NCBI GenBank assembly: GCA_024449915.1 | Contig: JAMZAV010001297.1 | Coordinates: forward strand, 434,001 to 498,000 | DNA length: 64,000 nucleotides | Source of the DNA: Sweltsa coloradensis | Lineage: Eukaryota; Arthropoda; Insecta; Plecoptera; Chloroperlidae | Direction of reading: 5' to 3' | In this document: one piece after another, positions 21,621 through 31,528 of the stretch | Position numbering within the stretch: the first letter of the stretch is position 1 | Layout: every line of letters starts with the position of its first letter | Program-made: the position numbers and the translations under genes | Notes under the pieces: generated by a model | Seen by the model: only the letters and a program-made list of their open reading frames with translations | Database searches by the model: none | What the model was told of the DNA's origin: nothing

Positions 21621-22043
21621 AAATAAATAAATAAATTTTATTTAGAGTCTACCCACTCAGTTATATAACTGATTTTCAGTGGGGGACTTTAAATCAAAGC
21701 GACCAAGCCAACCCTGCAGGCCCCGACGCAATCGACGAGTGAGCGATAACCAACCAAAGATCGATATTTTTAATAGGAAATATAGCAATCAGTGGTATGG
21801 ACAGTGCGAACACCCGCGAATCAACGCCAGAATCAACAAGGCCGATTCAGAACAACTCTGAAATTTATTATGTGCTTCGTTGCTAGGACGGCTCCAAAGT
21901 CACCGTTTACAAACTCCTAAGACAAGAACTGATGGACTTAAGTCCAAATCAGAAGTTAAAAAACTTCTGACTTTAGCGGGAATCGAACCCTGGACCTTCT
22001 GCATTGGAAGCAGATACGCTAACAACAAGACCAACGAGCCACA
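21621..22043 (-). mobile_element. tRNA-derived SINE, copy 2 (inverted)
   Basis: On the minus strand this is the same element as 15512-15951: tRNA head with A and B boxes (GGTTCGATTCCCGC at 21983-21996), body, CAGTTATATAACTGAGTGGG and an (AAAT)n tail that merges with the LINE end at 21620. The two copies look more than 90% identical by eye. Confidence 0.8.
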
Positions 22044-22079
22044 CAAAATACATTTACATTTACATAACTAGATTTAAAT

Positions 22080-22335
22080 CCATAATTTGTATACATTACC
22101 ATGTACCTAGAAATGTTTTATTTTGAAGTAATTATGTTACTCCTAATGTATTATTACATAATTTAGTTTGTTTTAGTTAGTTTTATATGATGTTTACATT
22201 ATTTCTAGCTCTCAAATTGCACATTTAACTTGTGTGATCATAGTATTTAAATATATTTCAATATTTTATGTAATCTTGTATGTCGTAATGTGTTATAATT
22301 GGGAAGTAGTTGGATGGAAGAGAAGGCTTAAAGCC
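22080..22335 (+). repeat. LINE 3' UTR fragment
   Basis: It carries CAATATTTTATGTAATCTTG and GTTGGATGGAAGAGAAGGC phrases like those at 19205-19300. No coding sequence. Confidence 0.45.
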
Positions 22336-22467
22336 ATACTATCACATTGACTTGTTGCTTACTTATGTTAAACTTAAATTTATTTTAAGAATTTAGAAAA
22401 AAAAATGAATTAAATCGGTCAATATTTAAACATGGTACGACCAATATTGTGGAAATTGTATGGTGCG

Positions 22468-22490
22468 TGACGTCACCACCCGTGACGTAG
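22468..22490. promoter_or_regulatory. CRE-like palindrome plus half-site
   Basis: A perfect TGACGTCA (22468-22475) with a second CGTGACGTAG (22481-22490) lies 40-60 bases upstream of the P2X7-C-like frame. This is the consensus bound by CREB/ATF proteins. Whether it acts as a promoter here is inference. Confidence 0.35.
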
Positions 22491-22531
22491 CTGGATGGCT
22501 ACAGAGCTTCGCTACCGATCGACTCGAGTAA

Positions 22532-22951
22532 ATGCGGCCGCTCACTGCCCGCCCATTCAATACCATCGGGCACAGGACGGGTCAGTTGAAAAGTGTTTGT
22601 TCTATCTACAGGGTGTTAGGATTAGCTCCCTTCATTTTCGAGCCTTCATACACAGAATGTGAACAGAGGAAAAATCTAAAGAAAAATAAAGAAAAAGAAG
22701 CCTGGATAAAACAGTTTAGTGGCAGGAAAGGTGATCTTAAATGGTGTAGTTGTAATGAATGTACATCAATGGATACCGACACAGAGTGCTTATATTGTCA
22801 CGAATCGGAAAAAATCAACAATTTGCGTGCTAATTTCGATTGTATTACTATCCATGATGGGTTCGAGCATATTATTAACATTCATTCTCTCAACACTGCT
22901 AGGCAACAGTTTTTGTTACTCTCCACGTGTAAAGAACAACGATATATCTAA
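22532..22951 (+). CDS. P2X7 C-terminal-like zinc-binding domain, partial
   Basis: The 139-residue frame contains a GLAPFIFEPSYTECE segment, then WCSCNECTSMDTDTECLYCH, then CITIHDGF. The pattern of Cys pairs (CxC..C..ECxxC) followed by CITxHxGF is that of the cytosolic zinc-binding domain of P2X7 receptors, which also occurs as a stand-alone or fused domain in many invertebrate proteins. An acceptor-like TTCTATCTACAG ends at about 22615, so the true exon may start there rather than at the first ATG. The family usually continues after CITxH with an alpha-helical Arg/Tyr-rich part; here the frame stops at 22951, and a neighbouring frame continues (KNNDISKGFQVAYGS), suggesting a frameshift near 22900 or a truncated pseudogene. 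No ion-channel part is present. This is the only likely non-transposon coding segment in the window. Confidence 0.55.
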   Translation: MRPLTARPFNTIGHRTGQLKSVCSIYRVLGLAPFIFEPSYTECEQRKNLKKNKEKEAWIKQFSGRKGDLKWCSCNECTSMDTDTECLYCHESEKINNLRANFDCITIHDGFEHIINIHSLNTARQQFLLLSTCKEQRYI

Positions 22952-23700
22952 AGGATTTCAAGTCGCATACGGGAGTACTGTGGAGTGTGGACTCTTTGAC
23001 TAAAAGTGATTCGACTTTAATGATTTCTTTATCATTGTAAGGATTAGAACAGTGTATACATTTGTAACACGATTTTAACCCACGGAATTATATGAAAACC
23101 ACATTTCTGTATCATAAACCTGATTTTGATTTTGTTGTCCAATACATCCACATTTAAACACTCACGCGTCACACATTAATTATTTATAAAACTAAGAATT
23201 ATTCAGTATGTTTGCCGTCTCTTTGTATGACTCATTTATCACGAACTTAAAAAACAACTAGAACCTAAAAGAAGACAAAATCCACACTTCAACTATATAG
23301 GCATGTTTGTTAACTGAAGTCACTGAGCCATCCGTACTCTTCACATATCTCGACAAACCTTGTAATGCTATTCACTATCACATTAATTAAATTAGTACAT
23401 AAAACACTTGTTGAGCTGTCACTGTGCTAGAACAAATCTGCGAACACTCCATCCACACAGAATGTCAACCCCTTACTAAATACAACACATGTTCTAACCG
23501 AGTGTCTACCCTCGCCCGGCCGGCTCGGTCAGCTCAGCAGGTCCCCATCCACCCGCGTCACATGCCCCCAGGCGCGCGTCAAAACAAACCGTTGTATAGG
23601 GTATAGGCCTCATCCAAGGTTGCCAAAATGTCCGGCAATCTTATTTTTTGTACACCTTCTTGTATTAAAAAAATACTTCATCCATTGTGATTTAATGCCT
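22952..23700. other. No supported gene
   Basis: AT-rich sequence followed by a short GC-richer patch (23500-23590) without a recognisable domain. Confidence 0.4.
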
Positions 23701-23704
23701 TTAA

Positions 23705-23815
23705 TAGGCCTTAATCCCGCCATCAATAAAGACGACAATCAATCAATCAATCTCTCTCTCTCTCTCTCTCTCTCTTCCCGCCATCAATAAAGACGACAAT
23801 CAATCTCTCTCTCTC
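23705..23815 (+). repeat. Duplicated LINE tail with (AATC)n and (CT)n
   Basis: CCCGCCATCAATAAAGACGA occurs twice (about 23718 and 23779), each followed by CAATC and (CT)n units. It appears to be a tandem duplication of a LINE/SINE tail. Confidence 0.55.
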
Positions 23816-24069
23816 TCAAGCAAAGTACACTAACACCTGATGTGTCGGTAACGGCCGAAGCTCTAAACGTACACTTTACGTCCATTGCTAGAGTCACGGA
23901 TCCAGATAGAATCAATCATGTAATTAACCGATGTCACAACCTCGACCTGATCGTGAAGCATTTCACTTTTCACACGTCTACCCGAAAGATGTAATTAAAG
24001 CTGCAAAGCAAATCAAATCGAAAGCCAAGGGCCCCGACAATATTTCAATTACTTTAATACAGAAATGTA

Positions 24070-24486
24070 CAGTCTATTCGCTGAAAGAAGCAGCAGCCGG
24101 GTTTTTGAAAAGATTTTGGTTTCAATGGAAGTGATTGACAAGCAATCATGTAAAGTGTTATATCCTCCTTTGTGCAATCCTTGCTTAACATCGTGGGTTT
24201 GTCCCGCGCGGTTGCCACTTTTGCTAGATGACTGACCAGTGACCACCCTATCTATCCCGCCCTTGATGAGTTAACTTTTATATTCTATTTTAATGTTATT
24301 ATTTTTAAACTTGGCAACCCTGTATGCGATAGTCGCAAAAGCGTGGTGCGTGCCATGCAGGTCCAACCCTTCGCTATGCTTCGGCTTCTTTATGGCATTG
24401 TGTGGCTAATAGCTGACCAATTCGGGATCTATTCACAGTCGTTCTTTCCAAAACCCCAGCTGCTGTTTCTTTCAGCGGATAGACTG
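24070..24486. mobile_element. Tc1/mariner-like MITE inserted in a LINE
   Basis: Terminal inverted repeats CAGTCTATTCGCTGAAAGAA and its complement TTCTTTCAGCGGATAGACTG (one mismatch) bound 417 bp, flanked by TA on both sides (24068-24069 and 24487-24488). TA target duplication and a CAGT start fit the Tc1/mariner superfamily. The repeats continue ~40 bases inward. No transposase frame is present. The LINE protein frame continues on both sides, which dates the MITE as younger than the LINE copy. Confidence 0.85.
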
Positions 24487-25122
24487 TATATACATTAATT
24501 TACCTTCGCTCTTGCATATATTTAACTTTTCTCTTCAGTCTGGTGTTTTTCCAACGCAGTGGAAAATGGCACAAGTTAAACCTATTCCAAAAATGTCAAA
24601 ACCCGCATCATGCAGTGATTTCAGACCCATAAGCCTCCTCTGCGTGCTAAAAGTAAAATTCTTGAAAAATTTGTCCACGAACAGCTTCAAGCCTATCTCT
24701 CCAAATATAACGTTTTGAGTAGTTTCCAATCTGGTTTCAGAAAGGGGTATAATACCACTACAGCATTAATTAAAGTCACCGATGACATTCGCTTTGCAAT
24801 GGACAGAAAAGAAATGACTCTCTTAGCATTGTTTGACTTCAGAAAGGCATTTGATTGCGTGCATCACGAGCTGCTCCTTGCTAAACTTGCCAATATCGGC
24901 GTGGCGGATGCAGCAATTTTCTGGTTCACTTCTTATCTATCCAATCGGTGTCAACAAGTAGTCTATGACAACAGTGCCTCCCCTTGGGTTTAAATATCAA
25001 TCGGCGTCCCTCAAGGATTAGTCCTTGGGATGTTCTCAAATTTATATAACTTATATATCAACGACATATCTATCAACTTTGAACATTATAACCACCATAC
25101 GTATGCTGATGACTTACAAGTG

Positions 25123-25275
25123 TTCTTTGGAGGATGTCTCCAGCAATACTTCTCGCTGGAGCGAAGAATTCTTCACCGCATCTCGCGGCTTCCTCCGATG
25201 ACGCGGAATGAATACGTGTATACCCAAACCGGCGTCGGTGGTATCAGCGCTAGACTCGACACCCTCGCATGGGCT

Positions 25276-25308
<33 letters not shown>

Positions 25309-25854
25309 GTCTATCCTTTTCAGTTATAAAAACTGATTTACAAAGGAGGACAACTAAATAAATCTAATTACATAGATGCAGAAACAACAATAAACTACAT
25401 TTTCGTAGATATTTGAAATAGAAGCATTACAACAACAATGCATTTAAACACAACAATTTTGGTAACAAATAAAAAAAATATATTATATGCATTTAATGAA
25501 TGAATCAAATATAAAAAAGGGTGTAGAATGAAAAGAAAAGAAAAGAAAAGAAAGGGGGGGGGGGGAAAGGAAAAAAGAAAGAAAAAGTGCGACGTCTTCA
25601 CGCAGGCGTCAGGAATGAGCTTCACGACCTCGTTTCGCGTCCTCGAGTCTTCAGACCGCTACCCCGCTTCAAGTACCCTTATCCGCCTTTTGCCTTTCAA
25701 TTTGTCAATTTATAAATGTCATGTTCTCTTATTGTCTTTCATGTACTGTTAAACTTGTAAATATGTAATCACTGTGTCAGGCTACAGAGGGCCACACTTG
25801 CCCTGCATTTGCCTTCCTGCCTAAGGGCAGGTAAAATACAATTAATTAAATTAA
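25123..25854 (+). mobile_element. 732-bp retroelement insertion with 9-bp target duplication
   Basis: The direct repeat TTACAAGTG occurs at 25114-25122 and 25855-25863, precisely where the LINE reverse transcriptase frame is broken after motif C. The insert ends in CTTCCTGCCTAAGGGCAGG, GTAAAATACA and an (AATTA)n-like tail, a LINE/SINE 3' end. Internally it has a (TTTA)n tract at 25276-25305 and a GA/G-rich tract at 25530-25590, so it may itself be composite. Confidence 0.75.
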
Positions 25855-26807
25855 TTACAAGTGTATATTCACTTTTTATCTCGGGATGCTCTACGCGCCA
25901 TTGACTGCACAAACAGTGACATATCTAACTTAGTAACTTATACAAATGACCACAACTTGACTCTTAATGTATCGAAAACGCAGCTAATATTACTTGGTTA
26001 TGAAAAGCTACTTAGCAAATTAGATAAAGCACTACTTCCTCCGATCACAATAAACAATACTTTAGTACCCTATCAGCAATCAGTTAACAACCTAGGACTC
26101 GAAGTAGACGAAACACTCTCATTGACTCCTCATGTAAACAAATTAACAAGGAAAGTCATATCAAGTATGCACCAACTGAAACGAAATTGTCCGTTTCTCC
26201 CCTTCTCAGTACGTAAAGTTGTCATTCAGTCTCTTATATTTCCCATTATAGACTATGCATCCGTAGTCTACAATGATTTGTCAGTAACACTCAACATTAA
26301 ATTACAGAGAGTACAAAACGCATGTGTTCGATTCATTGCTGATGTGAGACGCGACGAGCATATCACACCATATTATATTGAGCTCAAGTGGCTAAAACTC
26401 GTCGATAGGCGTACCCTATCAATTGTCGTACTAATTTCAAAAATAATGAAGTCGCAATGCCCCCTTTACCTCTTTAAGTCTTTCAATCGTATGGAAAGTA
26501 TCCACAATCGCACAAACAGACACACAGCTAAAACACTTTAAATACCAAAACATCGTACGGTGAAATGCAACAAATCATTTATCATAACAGCAAGCCGCCT
26601 CTGGAACAAATATCTACTGCAAACCTATTACAAAAATTCAGCCACCATGCTCAGGAGTAAAATCCACCATACCCTACTTTCTACTTACCAATAATAAACC
26701 GACACAAAGGGTATCCTTCAAACATATTATCAGTTATCACTGTACTAATGTCAGAATATGTATGCTCTACTTATAAATTAGTAACAGGTATTGTATTTTA
26801 AGACTAA

Positions 26808-26808
26808 A

Positions 26809-26894
<86 letters not shown>

Positions 26895-26903
26895 TTATTT
26901 TAT
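26808..26903. repeat. (ATT)n microsatellite at the 3' side of the Dong-like element
   Basis: About 30 ATT units lie between the end of the LINE and the 3' end of the minus-strand R4/Dong-like element. Seen from that element it is (TAA)n. Confidence 0.9.
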
Positions 26904-27273
26904 TGGATGTATTTCATACAAACTCGGTTAAAACCGGAGCTAACATGTTGTACGGACTTACGTCAAGTACTTCCATGTGTACCTATTACATACATTATTA
27001 CTTTTGTCTTAACTCTAACTAAAATAAGTCATTTATAAATTGTAATATTGTTTGTAGATGATGTTTTCTTTCTGCTGTGTACGGTCGTGGCCGATTTCTC
27101 GTCGCCATCCTAGCATTTGCTCTTCGGACTATGGGAAACCACGAAACCATGTCAGGATGGAAGCTGTCTCGGAATCTCGAAGTATCATTCTTAGTTTAGA
27201 AATTTACGAACTATTCTACACGTGTTGAGTATTACTGCCTTTTGAGTCTCGATGTATACATTGGGTTGAAGAT

Positions 27274-29175
27274 CTAGTGTTTAATGCTTTCATGTAGCTT
27301 CTTCGGTATGATGCCGTTGGCTGATATAATGAATGGGATTGTATTTACCTTTTTCTGTTTCCACATCTTCTTGATCTCAATTGCAAGTTCACTATACTTG
27401 TCAATTTTTTTCTTCCACGTGGTCTCGACGTTATGGCACATTGGGATAGCAACGTCTATAAGGGTAGTTTCTTGTTTCTTCTTGTCAATTATTATTAAAT
27501 CCGGTCTGTTGTGATGTATCGTTTGGTCTGTTATAACTGTGCGGTCGTAATATAATTTGTAATCTTTACTATCTAGTACTTTCTCTGGTTTGTATTTGTA
27601 GTAAGGTGTGTGTGTGTCAATGAGGTTGTACTTGATTGCTAGTTTTTGATGAATAATGTTAGCTACTTGGTTATGTCTGTAGAGGTAATCTGTTTGACAT
27701 AGTGACTTGCACCCGGATATGATGTGTTCGATTGTTTCACCCTTTGCACTACATTTTCTACATTGATCGTTTACTGTCGCATCTTGTATTATGTATTTTT
27801 TATAATAGTTCGTCGCAATCACTCTGTCTTGAATAGCCATCATAAAACCTTCTGTTTCTCCAAATAGTTCCTCGTTGTTTAACCACCTATTTGATGCTTT
27901 AATATCTACGTGACCTTTGTGTAGTTCATCATAATGTCTCTTGTGTAGGGTCTTTTCTGAGAGACGTAACTCTTTTGAAGCGTCAGTTATGAGTTTCCCT
28001 TGTAGATTGACATTTTCGTTTGCTAGATTGAGTGGAGTTAATGATTTGTCAGCTAGCACCACAGCCCTATGCAGTGTGGATTGGTTGCTCTTTGTAAAAA
28101 AGTATTTTCTTAAAATGTCTATTTGTTTATGATATAAGTTGTTCAGATCAATTAGGCCCCGTCCTCCCTTTTCTCTTGGAAGTGTCAATCTCTCTATTGC
28201 TGATTTAGGATGATGTATTCTGTGTTTGGTAAGTGTAGTACGAGTTAATATTTCCAACGCGTGGATGTCTGTCTGCGTCCATTTAATGATTCCGAATGAA
28301 TAAGTCAGTACTGGTACAGCATATGTATTTATTGCTGTGATCTTGTTTTTACCGTTTAGTTGCGTCTTGAGGATAGACTTTAGTCGTTTCTTGTATGTAT
28401 CTATCAATTTTGCTTTCATAACTTTATGTTCAATTCTGGCAGCTTGTGAGAATCCTAAATATTTGTATACATCGTTATCGTCCATTATTCCAATCCTATT
28501 TCCATCATCTAGCTGGAACTCTTCTGCTTGTGTAACCTTACCCTTTTCGATATGTAGCGTCTTACATTTGTCTACTCCAAACTCCATGCAGATATCTTGA
28601 CTAAATTCTAATGTTGTATTGACTAGACTGTTTAGTTGAGCATCATTTGATGCATACAACTTTAGGTCATCCATGTAGAATAGGTGGGAAATTGTGTGAC
28701 ATACCACATTATTGTCCTTAATTTTAAATCCGTATGTCGATTCGTTAAGCATATGTGACAGTGGGTTTAATGACAGACAAAACCATAATGCACTTAATGA
28801 GTCACCTTGGAAAATGCCACGTTTAATTTGTATTGGATCTGTAGTTATCTGCTGGTTTTTCATATTTAGTTTTAGTGTTGTTCTCCATGTCTCCATTACT
28901 GTCTTCAAAAAGTTTACAATTACTGGGTTGATTTTATATATTTGTAAAATCTGAATAAGCCATGTGTGTGGTGTTGAGTCAAAGGCTTTCTTGTAGTCAA
29001 TGTAGTTTACGTGAATATTCCTTTTCTTATTGTGTGCCTGATTCATTACAGTAGAGTCAATAATAAGTTGTTCTTTACATCCCTGTGAGTTCTTACAGCA
29101 TCCTTTTTGTTCCTCGGCCATGATATTGTGTTCTTCGCAATGATTATATACTTTATTTGTTATGCATGAAGTCAA
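27274..29175 (-). CDS. R4/Dong-like RT with CCHC and restriction-like endonuclease
   Basis: This 633-codon frame carries most of the catalytic protein. Residues 58-67 hold RT motif A (YIDYKKAFDS), 120-134 motif B (GIFQGDSLSALWFCL) and 166-174 motif C (FYMDDLKLY). A Cys/His knuckle C-x2-C-x8-H-x4-C lies at 472-489. A restriction-like endonuclease core follows: RPD at 557-559, then Asp in LIDVAIP at 573-579, and a Lys-rich tail. This order (RT, CCHC, PD-D/ExK nuclease at the C-terminus) defines the R2/R4/NeSL-type elements, unlike LINEs with an N-terminal APE nuclease. All catalytic residues that I can check are present in this half. Its N-terminal half lies upstream in other frames because of frameshifts near 29210 and 29350. 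The displayed Met is not the real start. Confidence 0.85.
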   Translation of the reverse strand: MTSCITNKVYNHCEEHNIMAEEQKGCCKNSQGCKEQLIIDSTVMNQAHNKKRNIHVNYIDYKKAFDSTPHTWLIQILQIYKINPVIVNFLKTVMETWRTTLKLNMKNQQITTDPIQIKRGIFQGDSLSALWFCLSLNPLSHMLNESTYGFKIKDNNVVCHTISHLFYMDDLKLYASNDAQLNSLVNTTLEFSQDICMEFGVDKCKTLHIEKGKVTQAEEFQLDDGNRIGIMDDNDVYKYLGFSQAARIEHKVMKAKLIDTYKKRLKSILKTQLNGKNKITAINTYAVPVLTYSFGIIKWTQTDIHALEILTRTTLTKHRIHHPKSAIERLTLPREKGGRGLIDLNNLYHKQIDILRKYFFTKSNQSTLHRAVVLADKSLTPLNLANENVNLQGKLITDASKELRLSEKTLHKRHYDELHKGHVDIKASNRWLNNEELFGETEGFMMAIQDRVIATNYYKKYIIQDATVNDQCRKCSAKGETIEHIISGCKSLCQTDYLYRHNQVANIIHQKLAIKYNLIDTHTPYYKYKPEKVLDSKDYKLYYDRTVITDQTIHHNRPDLIIIDKKKQETTLIDVAIPMCHNVETTWKKKIDKYSELAIEIKKMWKQKKVNTIPFIISANGIIPKKLHESIKH

Positions 29176-29298
29176 TATTTTATATATAGTTGGTAGACAT
29201 GTAATTGGCCGATATTTACTTGGGTTCTTCGTGTCATTGTCCTTTGGTTGAGAAAGGTTACTCCTTCTGTAAAGAATTCGGGTATTTCTTTAACTCCA

Positions 29299-30471
29299 TT
29301 ATAAACTCGTTGAGACATTTTCTAATTTGATTGTGAGTAGTATTGAATTTCTTATACCAAAAATTTGAATATTATCATTACCTGGTGCTTTCCAGCTATG
29401 TGTAGCACTGATTGTCGACTTTAATTCATCAATAGTTATACCTTCGAATCTCATCTCATTAATATCGCTCATCCTAGCTATTTCATCTTGAATCCATTGT
29501 GCATCCTGGTTGTGTGCTACCGGGTTACCCCATATTCCTGTCCAAAACTCTTCTATCTCTGTCTTAGTTGGTGTTCCATTTCCTATTATTTCTTCGGTAC
29601 TAGATAGTTGTTGGTTCCTCTTATATACTACCTTTTCTTTAAACATTCGGTTTTGTTCTTTTCTAATACTACATTTTTTATATCTTTTTAATCTCTTAGC
29701 TAGAGCACTTACTTTTTGTTTAAGTGTATCCAAATATTCGTGAATGAATTCGTTAAGTGTTTCATGCTTTGCGTGAACCTTGAATCTTTCAAATATATTT
29801 TGGCAGTATCTTATCACATTTTTAGATCGATTACCCATTCGGTATTGTTCCAGTCGACCGATATCTCTCCTAAGCTCAACGATTCTCCCAACTAGTCGCT
29901 TTTCCCATTTCGTACTTTTCTTCTCCTGTTTTGTCTTTGAAGATGTTGCAGATTTTACCTTTAAGCCCAAATATCTAACCACTGCTACAGCGGCACAATA
30001 AATTGCCGCATGAACGTCTGCAAATGATAGTTCGTCTTGTGTGTATGCTGATAAAATATGTGTGTTCATTATGTGTACCGCTGTCTTCATTTCCTTTGAA
30101 TGCTTGGGTTTAGGTATGTATGGTCTTCTGTTTGGTTGTATGTGCGCAAACTCTGACATGGCTGTTGTAAATGCTAAAGCTAGGATGTTCTTTAGATTGA
30201 TCATGTCAGGTGTATTTTCTATTGCGTTATGCATATCTACCTCTTGTGTTTGATTGTCTAGTTGTTCTGGGTATCTTGATCTTCTTGGTTGGTTTGGTAT
30301 TTCTAGTGGTTCTGGACGTTCTGGTAGGTCTGGATGTTCTGGTAGGCCTGGACGTTCTGGTAAATCTGGATGTTCTGGTTGGTCTGGACGTTCTGATAGG
30401 TCTGGACGTTCTGGTTGGTCTGGAAGTTCTGGTGTGTCTGGTAGATTTGAAAGTTCTTGCAGGTATGGCAA
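29299..30471 (-). pseudogene. N-terminal half of the R4/Dong-like protein
   Basis: This ~390-codon open frame precedes the RT part. It starts with a Pro/Glu/Asp-rich tract of repeats of the RPDLPE type (10 or more units, about 30260-30460), then a helical region and a linker (EIEEFWTGIWGNP, SWKAPGNDNIQ) typical of the region just before RT motif 0. The frame is lost near 29350. The segment between here and 29175 reads through in two other frames, each with plausible RT-like residues (NPSKYRPITCLPTIYKI), so at least two frameshifts separate it from the RT frame. The frame opens at a Leu codon, not ATG; its likely start is further upstream. Confidence 0.7.
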
Positions 30472-30539
30472 TACCGGTATTTCTGGTAGTTCTAGTAGCT
30501 CTGGTATGAAGTGGTCTTCTTCTTCGCTGTCCTCTGCTG

Positions 30540-30867
30540 ATAATTGCCGTTATCATCTTGATGTGCTTGTAGTTCGTTCTTCACTTCTCGTTTTATTCTA
30601 TTTAATATGTTTACTGGTAACATTTTATTTTTAATTATAATTCTTCTTTGGTCAGCTATTCTCTGTTCACTTACTTCTAAAAATGGATATTCACGAACAA
30701 ACTCCCTATGGAGCTCTTGTCGATAACCTATTAAAAACAGTCTCTAATAACGTTACCCTATAATAGCTACGCATCACACAAATGTTCATATCTTCTGTCC
30801 ATTTGATGCGCTGTCTCATTTTTCCAGCTTTGGTGGTCTGTAATGATTCCATTACAGAAACATCCAT
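30540..30867 (-). pseudogene. Probable true N-terminus of the R4/Dong-like protein
   Basis: An ATG at 30867 opens a frame beginning MDVSVMESLQ and containing KMRQRIKWTEDMN and MRSYYRVTLLE, a Trp-Thr-containing helical segment reminiscent of Myb/SANT-type DNA-binding domains. The frame shifts near 30730, continues with EQRIADQRRIIIKN and PVNILNRIKREVKN, and shifts again near 30540 into the Pro-rich repeat frame. So three to five frameshifts inactivate this copy. SANT-like is inference from motif appearance. Confidence 0.5.
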
Positions 30868-31470
30868 CGTCTGTAATTCCCTATTTTCCTTGTTCTAGAT
30901 AAATTATTTTACTATCTGTCAAAGTCACCTATTATTTGTTATTGTTTATAAAGTCAATGCACTTAAAAAGAATGAAAAACACTTTTCTCAATGATTCATC
31001 AATTTCAGGGCGGTGATGAGGTCTTCGCTTCTCAACCTCCTTGCCTTTTCGTTTTGATAAATCTTTTCTTATTTGACGAATTTAGAAGACTTCAATCTTC
31101 TCGATTCTGCAAAATAATTAACGTTGCTTACGTAAAATGCTAAATTTTATACTATTTTAGATATATTACCTTGCTGAAGTTACAAATAATGCCTCTAAAT
31201 GAATATATGCCTACCACTAACTGTCAAAAATTAACAAAATTCAACTGTTTCAATGCAATTTATAGCCTAGGTCTATTCAATCATATATAACTACAAAATA
31301 ATGGTATAAATAATAAAAACTAATACTTCCCTTCAATGTCACTTGTAGTACGTCACTAGTAGATCAAGATGCAGTCAAAATTTGAGATGGAATGCTTGTA
31401 TTTCAGCGGCAATAGAAATTTAACCAGCAACTTATCTCGAGCGTGACTAGCTTGTAACCCCAACAATGTT

Positions 31471-31472
31471 GG

Positions 31473-31513
<41 letters not shown>

Positions 31514-31528
31514 GATTATTATTATTAT
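31471..31528. repeat. (ATT)n microsatellite at the 5' side of the Dong-like element
   Basis: About 18 ATT units with one ATG interruption, between the 5' end of the Dong-like element and the 5' end of a Helentron-like copy. Confidence 0.85.

Larger units (their letters stand above)
23869..26541 (+). pseudogene. LINE reverse transcriptase, interrupted
   Basis: Pieces in order: a linker (PKDVIKAAKQIKSKAKGPDN, 23975-24035), the thumb-side start QSGVFPTQWKMAQVKPIPK (24535), SDFRPISLLC (24620), SSFQSGFRKGYNTTTALIK (24718), motif A LFDFRKAFDCVHHELL (24830), motif B IGVPQGLVLG (25003), motif C TYADDLQVFF (25101), then after the 732-bp insert LTLNVSKTQLILLGYEKLL (25950) and the C-terminal LQRVQNACVRFIADVRRDEH (26305). 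Stops and frame changes occur at about 24700 and 24993 in addition to the insertions. The final 226-codon piece (25861-26541) is intact. Confidence 0.8.
23816..26805 (+). mobile_element. Second CR1/Jockey-type LINE, with two later insertions
   Basis: This 5'-truncated copy starts after (CT)n and ends just before the (ATT)n tract at 26808. Its reading frame is interrupted by a mariner-like MITE (24070-24486) and a 732-bp insertion (25123-25854). The order linker, RT and C-terminal domain is kept across both inserts. The protein resembles the LINE at 19.3-21.6 kb (shared TALIKVTDDIR-type phrase) but is clearly a different copy or subfamily. Confidence 0.8.
26904..31470 (-). mobile_element. R4/Dong-like non-LTR retrotransposon, near full length
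   Basis: The element is ~4.6 kb on the minus strand between (TAA)n tracts at both ends (31471-31528 and 26808-26903). It has a ~600-base 5' UTR, one long decayed reading frame (30867 to 27274) and a ~350-base 3' UTR ending GTATGAAATACATCCAATAA. The 3' UTR is shared with the second copy at 44.5-46.5 kb. Target choice in TAA repeats is a known property of Dong in silkworm; here both copies show it. Confidence 0.8.

Noticed and set aside
26808..26903. CRISPR-like array
   Set aside because: Only microsatellites and TE internal repeats occur; there are no constant repeats with unique spacers of equal size anywhere in the window, and the DNA is eukaryotic.
30210..30634. Frames rich in LDVLVGLDVLVGL and SGRSGRSG opposite the Dong-like gene
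   Set aside because: They are antisense or shifted readings of the RPDLPE repeat of the retrotransposon protein.
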